Shown: piece after piece, positions 12,936 through 25,683 of the stretch
Position numbering within the stretch: position 1 is the stretch's first letter
How the letters are laid out: each line of letters starts with the position of its first letter
The notes under the pieces: model-generated
Told to the model about the DNA's origin: nothing
What the model saw: only the letters and a program-made list of their open reading frames with translations
The model's database searches: none
Origin: Flaccisagitta enflata
Taxonomy: Eukaryota; Chaetognatha; Sagittoidea; Aphragmophora
Length of the DNA: 64,000 nucleotides
NCBI GenBank assembly: GCA_965153355.1
Contig: OZ231126.1
Location: forward strand, 12,958,001-13,022,000
Direction: 5' to 3'
Program-made: the position numbers and the translations under genes

Positions 12936-13447
12936 TACTGTATATATGGACGTATATTGAGAGACAGATGGACAAACAGATGCTCTTCTCAAATCACGTT
13001 TGTCGATAATTTGATTCAGTTTAGAAGCTCACTGTGGCCAAAGACAGCTTAGAAATGTGGTTTTTGCACAGGCGTTACAGCCTTATGGAACGATGGAACA
13101 ACAGACCGACAGACGGAGCGTCTTATAGAGATGCGTTCCTGACGAATGCATCTAAAAACAGACGGACGGACCAACAGACAAAGATGTAACTAACCGGAAT
13201 GTTCAGTCTCTGTGAATGTTCTACTTTATGAGGATACTGACATGCTCTCAATCCCTTTTTGCTGGGATACGTCTTCAGGATTGCAATCGCCGTTGAAACG
13301 AATCGGTCGATAAGATTATGAGCGTTGGGAATGAAATGGTGCGCGTTACTGAAGCAGTGGAATGCCATTCAACGACATGTAGAGTCCCGTGCCCGCGACC
13401 AACAACGATCGGGTTACAGCATCAACACAGATAAAGAAATTACAACT

Positions 13448-13588
13448 GTCCCACGAGGGAGTGAGCGAAATGAGTTAGCGACCCTTTAAACAAAGTGAGC
13501 GCGTGAGCCAAGAAAGGGAGCGTAGTGAAGCAAAGCGAGTGAGCTAAGTGAGCGGTGCGAGTGAACGTACGGAAAGAGCGACCGGGTG

Positions 13589-13595
<7 letters not shown>
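13448..13595. repeat. GTGAGCGAG-rich dispersed family, copy 1
   Basis: Starts GTCCCACGAGGGAGTGAGCG and runs through GTGAGC/GAGCGA purine-rich repeats to GAGCGACCGGG. Related copies at 19788-19940 and 59790-59930. Confidence 0.65.

Positions 13596-13665
<70 letters not shown>
13592..13665. repeat. (GA)n microsatellite
   Basis: About 37 dinucleotides at the end of a GTGAGCGAG-family copy. Confidence 0.97.
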
Positions 13666-13668
<3 letters not shown>

Positions 13669-14173
13669 GAGAAATAGGACAGGACACTCGGGCATGACAA
13701 CAAGGCCAAGTAGGCCAACGATGCGTCCTCTTTGAATGAATGTTTTTTATGAATTAATGTTTTTTTATGACTGAATGTTTTTTTATGACTGAATGAATAA
13801 ATGATTGAATGCATGCTATTTTTACTGGGTTAGAAACTCTTTCCTGTTGAAAAAATGCATGATTTTGATGTTTTTAATGAATGCGTTACCAATCAACCAA
13901 CCGACCGACCAACCAACTGACCGACGGACACAGCCTATTATAGATATGCGAGGACGCATATAAAAACGCGTGACCCTAAAAATACAATGTATGCTTGTAA
14001 CCCTTCTCTTTACCAAGTTCTGAAGAATTTTGAATAACGAATTGGAGAAGAGAACGTAGCTTCTGCGGCAACTGGCGAATCTACGTGATGCGCAAATTTG
14101 AATACAATTAGCCCCATCGCGTGTTTTCAAAAGAGGCGATCGCATAATCATCGAAATTCCGAAATTGGTTTGG

Positions 14174-14175
<2 letters not shown>

Positions 14176-14207
<32 letters not shown>

Positions 14208-14260
14208 ATACGCACACACACATACGTATACACACAAACACACATACACATACACACACA

Positions 14261-14334
<74 letters not shown>

Positions 14335-14428
14335 TATTTCACGCACTTTCACACACATACACACTCTTTTTCACACACTTACGCACACACTCACATTGTC
14401 ACGCACATACACACACACACGCACACAC
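14176..14428. repeat. (CA)n microsatellite, interrupted
   Basis: A pure core at about 14270-14330 with CACATACACA variants on both sides. Confidence 0.95.
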
Positions 14429-15159
14429 CCCGAGTGACTTAGTGACTGATGAACGGTGACAATCTGCAAAACCTGTGAATTATCAAAATACAATGAAAGA
14501 ATAAGGAAGGACACCAGACAGTGGCGGCGAGAGAAATGGGGGGCCCCCCACTAGACCCTTTGACCGCTGTACAGAAAAAAGATCATATAATCCAAGTGAT
14601 CATGTCTTTTTTTTTTCATATTGTTTTCTACCTCTACAGAGGCCCCTTTCTTACCTCTCTATAATAATTTGTTTTTCACTGATGAATGGGCATCATTTTG
14701 TTTTAATTGGGGCCCCTCTCTCAACTTACTTTTTTTGTCTTTTTCTATTTTTTTTTCTCTTTCTTTGCCTCTTTTTTTTTCTCTTTCTTTTTCTTTTTTT
14801 CCTTTTTTTTTCCCCTTTTTTTCTTTTTCCTTTTTTCCCCTTTTTTTTTCTCCTTTTTTTCTTCCAGGGGCCCCCTGGGCTCCCCTGGGACCCAGGCCCC
14901 CCCATATTGTATGGAGGTGTCCCCCCTCTCCCCGCCCCTGACACGAGGTATCAGTACAAGTGACCCAGGTCTTGGGGTCGCAGGGCCTGTTGATTTCTCT
15001 TTTCAGATCTATCAACCACTAAACTACCGAAATTTACGAAACATGGCGGGAAAAAATGATGAAGATACCAAGATTATAAGCTATCAAGATTTACGAAACG
15101 CCGGAATGAAAAAGCGTACGAATGCAGTACTTTAATATGATACGATACCAATCTCAAAT

Positions 15160-15322
15160 TTTTAGTCCCGGACACGCGACTCTACACCTTGGTCCGTCGG
15201 TCGGTCCGTCCGTCCGTCGATCGGTCCGTCGGTCGGTCACATTTTTGAATTACGAGCGGTTTTCGCACTACTGCTCCTGCCCAACCGTCCGCGACTGGAT
15301 TGCCGTGTATCCGGCCTTGTTG
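15160..15322. repeat. Hairpin-family short element
   Basis: Reads TTTTTAGTCCCGGACACGCG, then a GGTCCGTCGGTC tract, GAGCGGTTTTCGC, CTCCTGCCCAACCGTC and GCCGTGTATCCGGCCTTGTT. A near-complete reverse-orientation member. Confidence 0.7.
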
Positions 15323-16543
15323 TTCTTCACTGCCAACCCCATCCACACCCAACGTCCCACCCAACCCCAATTCTAACGCAGACACGGACTAAAAAAGCTT
15401 TAAAACGCTCGTTTCCCCATTTTTCTACTCATGCTCGTGGACCGACAGATGGACAGACTGACGGACAATGCCTCCTATAGAGTTGCGTGTCCGCAACAAA
15501 AAAGTTTGTGACGATCTGAGTAATCAAGTTATCGGTTGAAAAGATTTGTTACTGGCCTGTCTGTTGGTATGCGCAGTTTTGTGTGTGTGGAGTGGAGGTG
15601 TATTCCCCTACTCACCCATCTGTGACAATATTGTAACCCCACTTTATTTCGAATAATGGAAATAAATCATTTTTCTTTCCTCATTTCTCAAATTCGTTCT
15701 GGGCAGTGATATACGCATCCACAATTTTCCATTGAAGCATCAAAAATTGATGATAGAGTGTACTTAGAATTAGTATCTGTTTTAGGTTGAATTCCGTTAA
15801 AAGTGGGTCTGTTGCAGCCGGGTTCAACTGTAGTAGATTTTTGACAGACATACATAAATGGACAGACAAACAACATCCAATAATTGCTTTTGCGAAGACT
15901 GATGCATCGGATACAGTCAGCCTGTCAGGAAAATGATCATTCCCGGTTTAGTTAGCTAGTTAGTCGCAAAAAGTTGAAGTACAGTGTGTCATGTTAGCAC
16001 ACTACTTGGTACCAAAGGTAGGTTGTTGAGAATTGGGCAGTTTTCACTCCACTTGTAGTCGCGGGCAAGCAGCTCTGCAAGAGGGTTTGTCCGTCCATCT
16101 GTTGGTCCGCTAGCTCGTCAGTTCGTTGGTCCATGAGGCGGGGACGTGGATCTTGAGGCGGGGGGGGGAGGTGGGGGTACGCAGAGGAAGGAAATGGAGG
16201 AGAAATTTTCCATTTTGTGATCATTGGTCCTCTTGGGGCCGCTGCCCAAAAAAAGTAGTTGCCAACCAACGGACTGACAACCAAAGGGCAAAGCAGGGTA
16301 TACAGTCGCGTAGCACGTGACTAAAACGAAAGTGAAGCTCCCTCGGGAATTTTCCGTTTTATTATCCGCTGTTGACTAACAAGGCCGGACAATTCAGCCA
16401 CAGATGGTGGGGCAGGAGCAGTGTAGCAACAAGGCCGGGTACACGGCCAATACCAGTTGCGGACGGGTGGGCAGGGGCGGAAATGTGCGTGTTCACACTC
16501 CGACGGACCAATGGACAAAGTCTCTTATAGAGTTGCGTGTCCG

Positions 16544-17864
16544 CTAGGGCCAACGGTTTTTGCATCAAATCAATTGAACACCCCAGTCTGCAGCTTAAAC
16601 AGACTATGTCCACTGTTGAAACTACTGCTATATGAAGTTCCGTGATTTTAGAGGTGCAAGATTGGATATTTTGATCATAACTTGATGGTGGCTGTGGCAA
16701 AATGTCAAACTTGTCATTTTGGCCAAATTGGCCTTCCTTAGCCTCCAAGAAATCAACCCACATAAAACTAGAGCTCACACATCACAGTGGTAATCCGCAT
16801 GAAATATCATTTTGTTTAGATTTGAGAGTTAAAGATGATTTGTAGGAAAACGTATTAATTTGCGGCACGGATTTTTCATTAAATTTGAACATTGGTAGTT
16901 TTGGGACGATTGCCCGCATGGAAACTGGTGATCACTGAATAGTTTCAACACGATGTAAAACTTTGATCGAATGTTTAGATCAGCAATGTTTTATAAATTG
17001 AACAATTTTGATGAAAAACTAATACTTTATTCTATAAAGATTAGGTCCATGAGCATTAGTATTGTCAGAGTTAATTAGCAGCTGATGTGTCAATAGTTTG
17101 TCATTTAGATTTTATAGAACTTGTGCTTAAAATACCCAAAAAGTGCTACTACTTTGACATACCCTTAGGACTTTAAAGTTCTATAAAATCTAAATAAAAC
17201 ATGGCTGACACGCCGATTGCACCATTGGTTAGCTCCTGAGCAGGACCTTATTGCTCATGGATTTTAAGTCTTTTTATAAATAGGAAGTTGCCTAATTTTT
17301 CATCCAAAATTGACCAATTTGCAAAAAAATTGACTTTAATGCCTTCACAGTCTCTAAAATTTTGGGGGAATATTTGTACAAAAAAATTTTTCACCATCAG
17401 CTAGAATAGGAAAAACTCTTGAATTTGATCATCCATTTCCTGCAGATTGGTCCATCCAAAGTCGCAATGTATTGAAATTTGAGAAAATGTCAAAATTGCC
17501 ACTGAAATTGAAGCACCTTTCCTACAAACCCTTTCTCATCTTGAAATGCTCTAAATCTAAACGAACTTAGAAAGAACATGCGGATTGCACCACTTAGTGA
17601 GATTCTGAGCTCTAGTTTTATAATCTCATGGATTTTAGGTTTGATTTATGGGTAGTGACGATTTTGATTTGGCTAAAACAATTAGTTCTTGACATTTTTA
17701 CCACAACCATCATCAAGTTATGATCAAAATATCAAATCTGGCACCTCTAGATCACGGAGAAAAGTCATATAGCGAGTAGTTTCCAACAGTATAGACATAG
17801 TCTGTTTAAAAAAGCTGCAGGCTGGGGTGTTCAATTGATTTGTTGCAAAAACCGTTGGCCCTAG
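16544..17864. mobile_element. 1321-bp foldback transposon with 6-bp target duplication
   Basis: Begins CTAGGGCCAACGGTTTTTGC and ends with the complement. Inverted homology continues deep into both sides (for example GATCATAACTTGATGGTGG at the left and its near complement at the right). TGTCCG at 16538-16543 is repeated at 17865-17870. It lies within the 3' hairpin of a hairpin-family element, which reads through again after the insertion. No ORF. Confidence 0.85.
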
Positions 17865-18178
17865 TGTCCGCAACTAAAAACAGCTCGTAATTCTAAAATG
17901 TGACAGACTGATGGAACTACCGACAGACCGACACGGCAAGGTGTAGAGCCGTGTGCGACTGAAAATGGAAGCCATTTGTGAATTGTGCACTTTGGATCGC
18001 AAAAATCAGGCCGAATTTGGCTGAGAATAGTGAGGGCTTTTTAGGCTACTGGATAAGAGGATGGAAGGATAGACAAATATATGGAAGCTCATCCCTTTAT
18101 TATTTAGGAAATCAACATATTGGGCCCCCGCCCAAAAAGTGTCTTGGCTCAACAAAACGACCAATGGTTCGATTGACA

Positions 18179-19307
18179 TACAGTAGATCTTGTCTAGACT
18201 TGAGATAACGGGGGCAAGTAACACCTGTCCGCATATTATTGTCCCAGTAGTGTCACAACTTTAGATGCCTCACTACGGCTGGTGAGGAACAATATAAATC
18301 TCTGTTATTGGATGTCAGATGAGTATTTCCTAGTATGTTTCATATTGTTTTCTGTATTTAATCCCATTTTGGTTGCTTCATATCAACTTAATCAACCCTT
18401 GACCACTATCCAGCAACGCCCAGGTTTAAATTTTTCTATAGCTTTGGTTTGAACTTTTAAAAGGTTCATTTCTAAGAAATCCATCAAAATCCATGGGCAA
18501 ATTGAAGAACTTTTTAAAGGCTTTTTAGCCGTGAAATCTGCATCTGAGTATCTATCTTTATACAGATTTGGTAGGAATCTGAAGTTGATTAGGTTTTTCT
18601 GGTAATTTTGCCATGATTTGCATGGGCAATGTTTTTACTGTTTTTGATCTAATTCGATTTTGCATGAAGCAATCCAGGCAAAATTCACGAGCAAAATAAA
18701 GATTTTTTCGAGCTCTAACTGGCAAAAACTGCATGTTCAATATCCTCGTTTTGATTTGACAGTCATTTGATTTTGGGACAATAATATGCGGACAGGTGTT
18801 ATTGAGGAAAAAATAAACGAAGTCAGGAGCAGATATTTCAAACATGATCACTGACGGATAGCTATGATGCCCGCGAGCTGGTTGCCATGGAAACACATTT
18901 CCACGTATTTCAAAGATCAACACTTGAGAGATTTTTATGAACATTGCTTAAAAAAAATTGGCATAACTTTCACAGTATAACTCAAGAATGTCGCCGCTTA
19001 GCGGTTGCTAGGCTGTCACACATGGATACGCTCCTCAGCACCACAAACGAGGCTGTGGACATTCTTACAAAGAATGATACTGTGGAAAATTGCAGTAAAA
19101 TTTTATTTCACAATGTTCCTAAAAAATCTCTCATATTGATACTTTAAGCGGACACGCATGGAAATGTGTTTCCATGGCAACCGGCTATCATGGGGAATTA
19201 ATCATCCTTTGATTAGTCTATGATCCAAATATCGCTCCCCTGCCTTCATTCGTCTTTCCACAATGCTTGCCCCCATTATCTCAAGTCTAGACGAGATCTA
19301 CTGTAGG
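18179..19307. repeat. Long inverted repeat (foldback)
   Basis: Outer arms at 18179-18219 and 19265-19307 share ACAGTAGATCT and GTCTAGACTTGAGATAA in opposite orientation. A second inner pair, ACACCTGTCCGCATATTATT (18220s and the 18780s), and a third, CCATGGAAACACATTTCCA (18890s and 19150s), show nested inverted homology. No gene. Confidence 0.65.
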
Positions 19308-19335
19308 CATTGTATAAAACATGCGACTGAAGAAA

Positions 19336-19383
<48 letters not shown>

Positions 19384-19423
19384 GTCGATTGACATAAGCA
19401 TTGTATAAAATATGCGACTGAAG

Positions 19424-19484
<61 letters not shown>

Positions 19485-19548
19485 TCGCGTAAAGAGATCA
19501 AGAATAACATAAGCATTGTATGAAATATGCGACTGAAGAAACACACAC

Positions 19549-19579
<31 letters not shown>

Positions 19580-19637
19580 CAGTTTGCGTAAAGAGATCAA
19601 GAATAACATAAGCATTGTATGAAATATGCGACTGAAG

Positions 19638-19685
<48 letters not shown>

Positions 19686-19709
19686 CGCGTAAAGAGATCA
19701 AGAATAACA
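19306..19709. repeat. Four tandem units, each with an (AC)n tract
   Basis: Each unit holds AGCATTGTATRAAAYATGCG, ACTGAAGAAACACAC and (AC)n, and in later units TTCGCGTAAAGAGATCAAG. The unit duplicated together with its microsatellite. Confidence 0.85.
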
Positions 19710-19787
19710 TCTTGTCTTGGGTGGATAGAGGGTGAGCGTCTTGTGACTACAAAAATCGGAATTATTCCTGTGATATTATAACGGTCC

Positions 19788-19940
19788 CACGAGAAAGTGA
19801 GTAAGCAAGCACGCCAACGGAGTGAGCGAGGAAAGCAAGGGTAGTGAAGAGGAGCAAAGTGGAGCAAAGTGGAGCACCGCGGAGCGAATGAGCAGTGCGA
19901 GCAAACGAACAAACGTAGTGAGCGACCAACAGGCCTGTTT
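19788..19940. repeat. GTGAGCGAG-rich dispersed family, copy 2
   Basis: GTCCCACGAGAAAGTGAGT to GTAGTGAGCGACCAACAGGCC. Confidence 0.65.
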
Positions 19941-20144
19941 AAAAATGTGGTCGTCTGTGGCCCTTATTGGTTACAAACACGCAACTCTGTAAGAGGCTTT
20001 GTCCTTTTGTAGGTCCGTCTGTCCGCTGGTCCCTCCATCCATTGGTACCTCCATCCGTTGGTAAGTATTTCTAGAGGCGCATTTACAAGACACATTTCCT
20101 GAAACCAACGACCCCAAGAGTTACGAAAAACAGAAAAAGGATTT

Positions 20145-20618
20145 TTAAGGGGACCTGATGATGAATTTTTAAAAACTCACAAGAAAAAAATATTCTTTGA
20201 TTTTTGATATTTCAAATCCAAATATACCCTTTTTTTCATTTTTAACCAAAGGAAGTCTTTAAAAAAACTTAATAAATTTTTTGAGAAAATTTTTTTTCTT
20301 ATCAAATTTTTTTTTTTTGAACAGATTTTTTACTAAAAAAAAACATCTTTTGAAGAAAAAAAATTTTTTTGAAAGATTCATTGAATTTTTTTAAAGATTT
20401 CCTTTAGTTTTTTGATAAAAAGAAGGGTATATTTGGATTCAGCATATCAAATTCTATAAAATATTTTGTTTTCATATTTTTTGAAAATTTGAAGAATTTT
20501 TTAAGGGAGTTCCCTTAACCAAAAAATAAAAATGAAGGCATATTTGGATTCAGCGTAATGAGAACTACAATATATTTTGCTTTCAGCAATTTTTTAAAAA
20601 AAGACTATGTCCCCTTAA
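20145..20618. repeat. A/T-rich foldback with TTAAGGGGAC ends
   Basis: Starts TTAAGGGGACCTGATG and ends GTCCCCTTAA. The block CCAAATATACCCTTTTTTTC and its complement recur, and TTAAGGGAGTTCCCTTAA (20501-20518) suggests two elements back to back. A solitary TTAAGGGGACTGGGTC end is also present at 12174. Confidence 0.6.
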
Positions 20619-20871
20619 CAATATTACCCTCGGGTGATTTGTTGCATTTTGGTAACAAAGGTAATACACATAAGCCCTTAACTATTTTGGTAAGGAGTTT
20701 TCTTTTGGGTTAGAGTGAGATGGAATGTTATTCAGATTCTGTTTTATGGAAAACTAGGAGTGATGCGCGTAGTAACTAGTCAGTGAGGGCTCACAAGGCC
20801 CTCTTCCATTTGTTTTAGTTTGGGTATAGTGAGGGATGTTGTTCCACCTATCATTAATCAGAACAAGGCCA

Positions 20872-22376
20872 ACACCTTTAAGTCGCGTGCGAGACGATGG
20901 TAACTGAATTGACCTGACTCCTTATTGTATCACTTTATTGACTTAATCCAGACTTAAACCAGACTTAAACCAGACTTAAACCAGACTTAAACCAGACTTA
21001 AACCAGACTTAAACCAGACTTAAACCAGACTTAAACCAGACTTAAACCAGACTTAAACCAGACTTAAACCAGACTCAAACCAGACTCAAACCAGACTCAA
21101 ACCAGACTCAAACCAGACTCAAACCAGACTCAAACCAGACTCAAACCAGACTCAAGCCAGACTCAAACCAGACTCAAACTAGACTCAAGCCAGACTCAAG
21201 CCAGACTCAAAGCAGACTCAAGCCAGACTCAAGCCAGACTCAAGCCAGACTCAAGCCAGACTCAAACTAGACTCAAACCAGACTCAAACCAGACTTAAAC
21301 CAGACCTAAACCAGACCTAAACCAGACTTAAACCAGACTTAAACCAGACTTAAACCAGAATTAAACTAGATCTTAACCAAACTTAAACCAGACCTTAACC
21401 AAACTTAAATCAGATCTAAACCAGAATGACTTATAGTGACTCAGAATGACAAAGAATGACTTAAAATGACTAAAAATGACTTAAAATGATTTAAAATGAC
21501 TTAAAATGATGTAAAATGACAAAAAATGACAAAAACTGCAATCACAAAAAAAATGACCTAAATTGACTTAGAATGACTTAGAATGACTTAGAATGACTAA
21601 AAATGACTTAAAATGACTTGAAAAGACATAAAACGGCGAAAAAATGCTAAACCTTACAGACTCGGACTGACTTATAGTGACTCAGAATGACTTCTAGTGA
21701 CTCAGAATGACTTCTAGTGACTCAGAATGACTTCTAGTGACTCAGAATGACTAAGAATGACTAAACTCTTAAGCCAAACTTATACTAGACTAAAACCAGA
21801 CTTAAACCAGACATAAACCAGACCAGAATCAGACATAAACCAGACTTAAACCTGACCTAAACCAGACTTAAACCAGACTTAAACCAGATTTAAACCAGAC
21901 TTTAACCAGACTTTAACCAGACTTAAACCAGACTTAAAATGACTTAGAATTACTAAGAATGACTTGAAATGAATTGAGATGACTTGAAATAACTTTAAAT
22001 GGTGTAAAATGACAAAAACTTCAAAAGTCAAAAAATGACTTTGGGTGACTAAGAATGACTTAGAATGACTTAGGATGACTTAGGATGACTTAGAATGACT
22101 TTGAATAAATTAAAATGACTTAAAATGACTTAAAATGACATAAAACAACAAAAACTTCAAAAGTCAAAAAATGACTTAAAGTGACTTTGAATGACTTGGA
22201 ATGACTTAGAATGACTTAGAAGGACTTAGAAAGACTTACAATAACTTAAAATGACCTGAAATGACTTAAAATAATAAAAAGCAACAAAAAAAGCTAACGA
22301 AAGCAAAGTGTGACAGACGGACCAACCGACAGACAGACGGACAGAGTGGGTCATAGAGTCGCGTGCACGCGACTAA
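20872..22376. mobile_element. Long hairpin-family element with minisatellite core
   Basis: Starts AACAAGGCCAACACC and ends with a GACAGACGGACC-type tract, AGTCGCGTGCACGCGACT and AAAAAT, the same ends as the 150-200 bp members elsewhere. Between them lies 1.35 kb of tandem repeats: an 11-bp CAGACTTAAAC unit (20944-21430), then 10-11 bp AGAATGACTTA units (21430-22290). Confidence 0.75.
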
Positions 22377-22601
22377 AAATAGGATCAATGAAAAATATCA
22401 TTCTTTGCAAAAATGCAAAGAAATAAAAAAAGATTCAAAAATTCATAACGCCAAAACTAATGAACGTAGAGACTTCTGGTTGGTGCCATTTGAAAGAGAA
22501 AATCAAGAAATATCAAAAAATGTATACTCCCAGCCCGAAAAATATCCAACTTCCCAAAATTGCCAAAAAAAATGGAAAACTTTATTTCTCCCCTACGTTT
22601 C

Positions 22602-22631
22602 AAAAAGTCGAATTACGTAATTCGACTTTTT
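22602..22631. repeat. 30-bp perfect palindrome
   Basis: AAAAAGTCGAATTAC followed by its exact complement. The 22390-22640 region resembles 46380-46640 (shared AATAAAAAAAGATTCA and TTCGACTTTTTTCCAA), so it marks another dispersed family. Confidence 0.8.
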
Positions 22632-23211
22632 TCCAATAACAGACAAAATATTTGACATAAAACCTTGAAATTTTGATACAAAAACGTTAAACATGCTACA
22701 AGAGGAAAAAAAGAAGAAATCATAATATTGGCTATGAGAGGCACACCATCAATTTAGAATAAGTCAGTTGCAATTGAAGACCCTGTATGTCCCGCACGCG
22801 ACTTATAGGTATTGGCCTTGTTTTTATTCAAGACCTGGTAAAAACACTGAAAAAAAGCGAAATCTTTCCACTTTTAAAGATCATTTGCTTCTTTACCTTA
22901 TCTCAAATCATTGATCGGAGAAGCAGGAAAAGGGGGGGGGCGTTAATTGGAGGGGAGGGGCGATAAATGGAAAAAAATATGTATCATATTATTGTATCTC
23001 AAAATTAAAATATGTACCGAAGATATTAATCTTCTGTAATGTGAATAAGGATGTAATTTACTGACTTTAAGCAAAGAAAAAAAATGACCCCCAAAATCAA
23101 GGGTCAGTAAATATTGCTGTCATTTTGATTTTAGTAACAATTTAGCATGGCATATCCGGATATTTCTTAACATGCTTCAACACAACCTTGAAATGCTTAA
23201 AGAATATGTTT

Positions 23212-24138
23212 TTAACAGATGACCAATGGCAAGCGTTGGTTGAAAGCTTTGTGAGTTTTCATGTGTTTTTCCGCATTGTCCTTCCGGTTAAATGCTCTGT
23301 AACAGACCTCACATTTAAATGACTTTTCACCAGTATGGGTCCTTTCGTGTTTCACTAGATGGTCCTTCCTCAAGAATTCAGATGGACAAGCTCCACATTT
23401 GAATAGCTTTCCACCATTGTGAGTTTTTTCGTGTTGCACTAATTTGTCTTTTCTCAAGAATTCAGATGGACAAGTTACACATTGAAATGATTTTTTACCA
23501 TCATGGGTTTTTTCATGTTGCGCTAGTTTATCCCTTCTTGAAAATTCAGATGGACAAGCTTGACACTTAAATGGTTTTTCACCTGTGTGGATTCTGACGT
23601 GTTGCATCAATTTGTCCTTTCTAATGAATGTAGATGCACAAGTATCACATTGAAACGGTTTTTCATCGACGTGAATTTTTTTGTGTCTCATCAGTTTGTC
23701 CTTTCTCGAGAATTCCGATGGACGATCTTCACATTTGAAGGTTTTTTCGGCGAAAGTTTTCTTTTGGGATTCGTTTAAATTTCTCTCACTAGAAACTTTA
23801 ACGTGGGAAGTGTCGTGTTGATTTGAGGCACTTTCTCCAGTGACACTGATATCATCCAGTTTGAATGGCTTTTTGTCAAAGCACGCGTGTGATGCTTGGT
23901 GTCGCACTAAATGTACTTTTCGCGAAAATCCACATGAGCAAAGTTCACATTTGAACATAGTTTTACCGGTGTGGGTCTTTTTGTGCCTTGCTAAGTGTGA
24001 TTTGTTTGGAAATTCCAGATAACATACGTCGCAATGGAAAGGCTTTTCGCCGATGTGAATTTTCTTATGTCGTGCCAAGTGATGGCTGCGTGAAATGGTC
24101 GAAGAACACACATCAAACTTCGCATCAATTAGAGTCAT
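23212..24138 (-). CDS. C2H2 zinc-finger protein, single exon
   Basis: 308 residues, likely a nuclear DNA-binding protein. It contains nine finger units. Seven are canonical C-x2-C...H-x3-H fingers, such as FHCDVCYLEFPNKSHLARHK and FKCEVCYRAFNRKDNAEKHM. Two are degenerate: the first (KFDVCSSTISRSHHL) lacks its first Cys, and the fourth (FKCEDRPSEF) has Arg for the second Cys. Linkers are mostly TGEKPF-like. A 40-residue Lys/Ser-rich spacer separates fingers 3 and 4. No KRAB, BTB or other N-terminal domain is present. The degenerate first finger and an AAAGCAG just before the ATG leave open that this is the last exon of a longer gene. Start chosen as the first in-frame ATG. Confidence 0.85.
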   Translation of the reverse strand: MTLIDAKFDVCSSTISRSHHLARHKKIHIGEKPFHCDVCYLEFPNKSHLARHKKTHTGKTMFKCELCSCGFSRKVHLVRHQASHACFDKKPFKLDDISVTGESASNQHDTSHVKVSSERNLNESQKKTFAEKTFKCEDRPSEFSRKDKLMRHKKIHVDEKPFQCDTCASTFIRKDKLMQHVRIHTGEKPFKCQACPSEFSRRDKLAQHEKTHDGKKSFQCVTCPSEFLRKDKLVQHEKTHNGGKLFKCGACPSEFLRKDHLVKHERTHTGEKSFKCEVCYRAFNRKDNAEKHMKTHKAFNQRLPLVIC

Positions 24139-24400
24139 ATCTGCTTTGATTATTTCGTTTACTTTTTCAGTATGAAGTCGATATTTCTTGTTGAGTTTTA
24201 CAAGTTATGTAGTGGAGGATTTCAGTTGGAGCTTTAGCGAAAGTGTTTATGCTTGGAAATTGATAAAGACGCATAGAGAGTTAAGATGGGGGAAAAATGA
24301 TTCTATTCGTCGTCGGTATCATGCCTAGTTGGGAGCTCTTTTCTTAAAACAATAGACAATGTAAACAACCACTCGATTGCAATCGTCACCTTGATTAAGT

Positions 24401-24523
<123 letters not shown>

Positions 24524-24779
24524 GACTCAACGACTGAGCGAGAAACGGTTTGATCCGGATATCATCAGTAAGGTAGCGACAAGCGACACAAAATTTCAAA
24601 CATATTCAAGTTTCACCATGTATGCTGTTTGCATGATGCAATAATGTGTCAATTGATAGTAATAGACTGATTGCGTTCGATCAAAACCGAAAATGAAACA
24701 AACGTTTTCAAAGGACTGTACCTAAATTCCATATCATGCACGATCTGAAAAAGTATTGTTGGTCTTGGTTATGGGGTCT

Positions 24780-25230
24780 ACAGGCGACTCTATACGTTGC
24801 TGTTGCCGTCGGTCGATCGGTCGGCAACATCTTTGAATTGCAAGTGGTTTTTGGATTGCTGCCCCTACACAACCGATAGCGGCTGGGATGCCTTGCATTT
24901 GGCCTTTTTCTGTTCGTTGTTCCGTCGGTTCATTATGTCATCAGTCACATGTTTTTTTGCGCCCCTGCCATCGCCCCTTCCCACCCGCACACGCCTCAGG
25001 TAGCCATGTATCCAGCCTTTTTATTTTTTCATCAAGAAAGTACAAAGTATCTGCCCACCTTGTCGCTGCTCATGTTGCCGTGTATCCGGCCTTTTTCGTT
25101 ATGAAATACAAGGCATCTGTCTTTACCCCTGCCATGCCCGTCCCCACGCGCTACGTGCATCTAACCGTGCATCCGTTTTATGGCATCAAAGAGCATCTGC
25201 TGCAAGCTGACAAAGACATTGAGAAATGAA
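24780..25230. other. Degenerate hairpin-family fragments
   Basis: AGGCGACTCTATACGTTGC, GTCGGTCGATCGGTCGG and repeated GTATCCRGCCTTTTT ends. No gene seen; ORFs here have no recognised motif. Confidence 0.5.
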
Positions 25231-25632
25231 ATCGGTTTGCTTTAAAGTACTTGCGCACGCAATTTGGGCACTCAAAACTGAAAATTCCATCTTATCTTAC
25301 ATCTCATAACTACATCAGATTAGTCGAAAAAATGTTTCCAAATGAACTCCATTTGCATGAAAAATGAACATTCTACAACTTCAAATCGATTATTTCATTT
25401 TCAAGCGTTCAACCTAAATTATTGTCAGTAAGCCGGCCCCATGGTCCATGTCATGTTTCGGTGCTTTTCAAACATGGAAAATTTGAAAGAAAATGAAAAA
25501 GATTTAAAACAAAGAAAACTTTTTCTCCTTTCTTTCCGTTTGAAGTGTTTTGAGGAAAACGGCGTTTTAAAAAAGAATATGGCGCTGGAGGCTATCTTGA
25601 GCAATCAAGTACCCTTTTGAAGGCAAATGGTA

Positions 25633-25634
25633 GA

Positions 25635-25680
<46 letters not shown>

Positions 25681-25683
25681 AGA
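25633..25683. repeat. (GAC)n microsatellite
   Basis: About 16 trinucleotide units. Confidence 0.95.

Noticed and set aside
20944-22290. Possible CRISPR array
   Set aside because: Units are 10-11 bp and directly adjacent without spacers; eukaryotic minisatellite.
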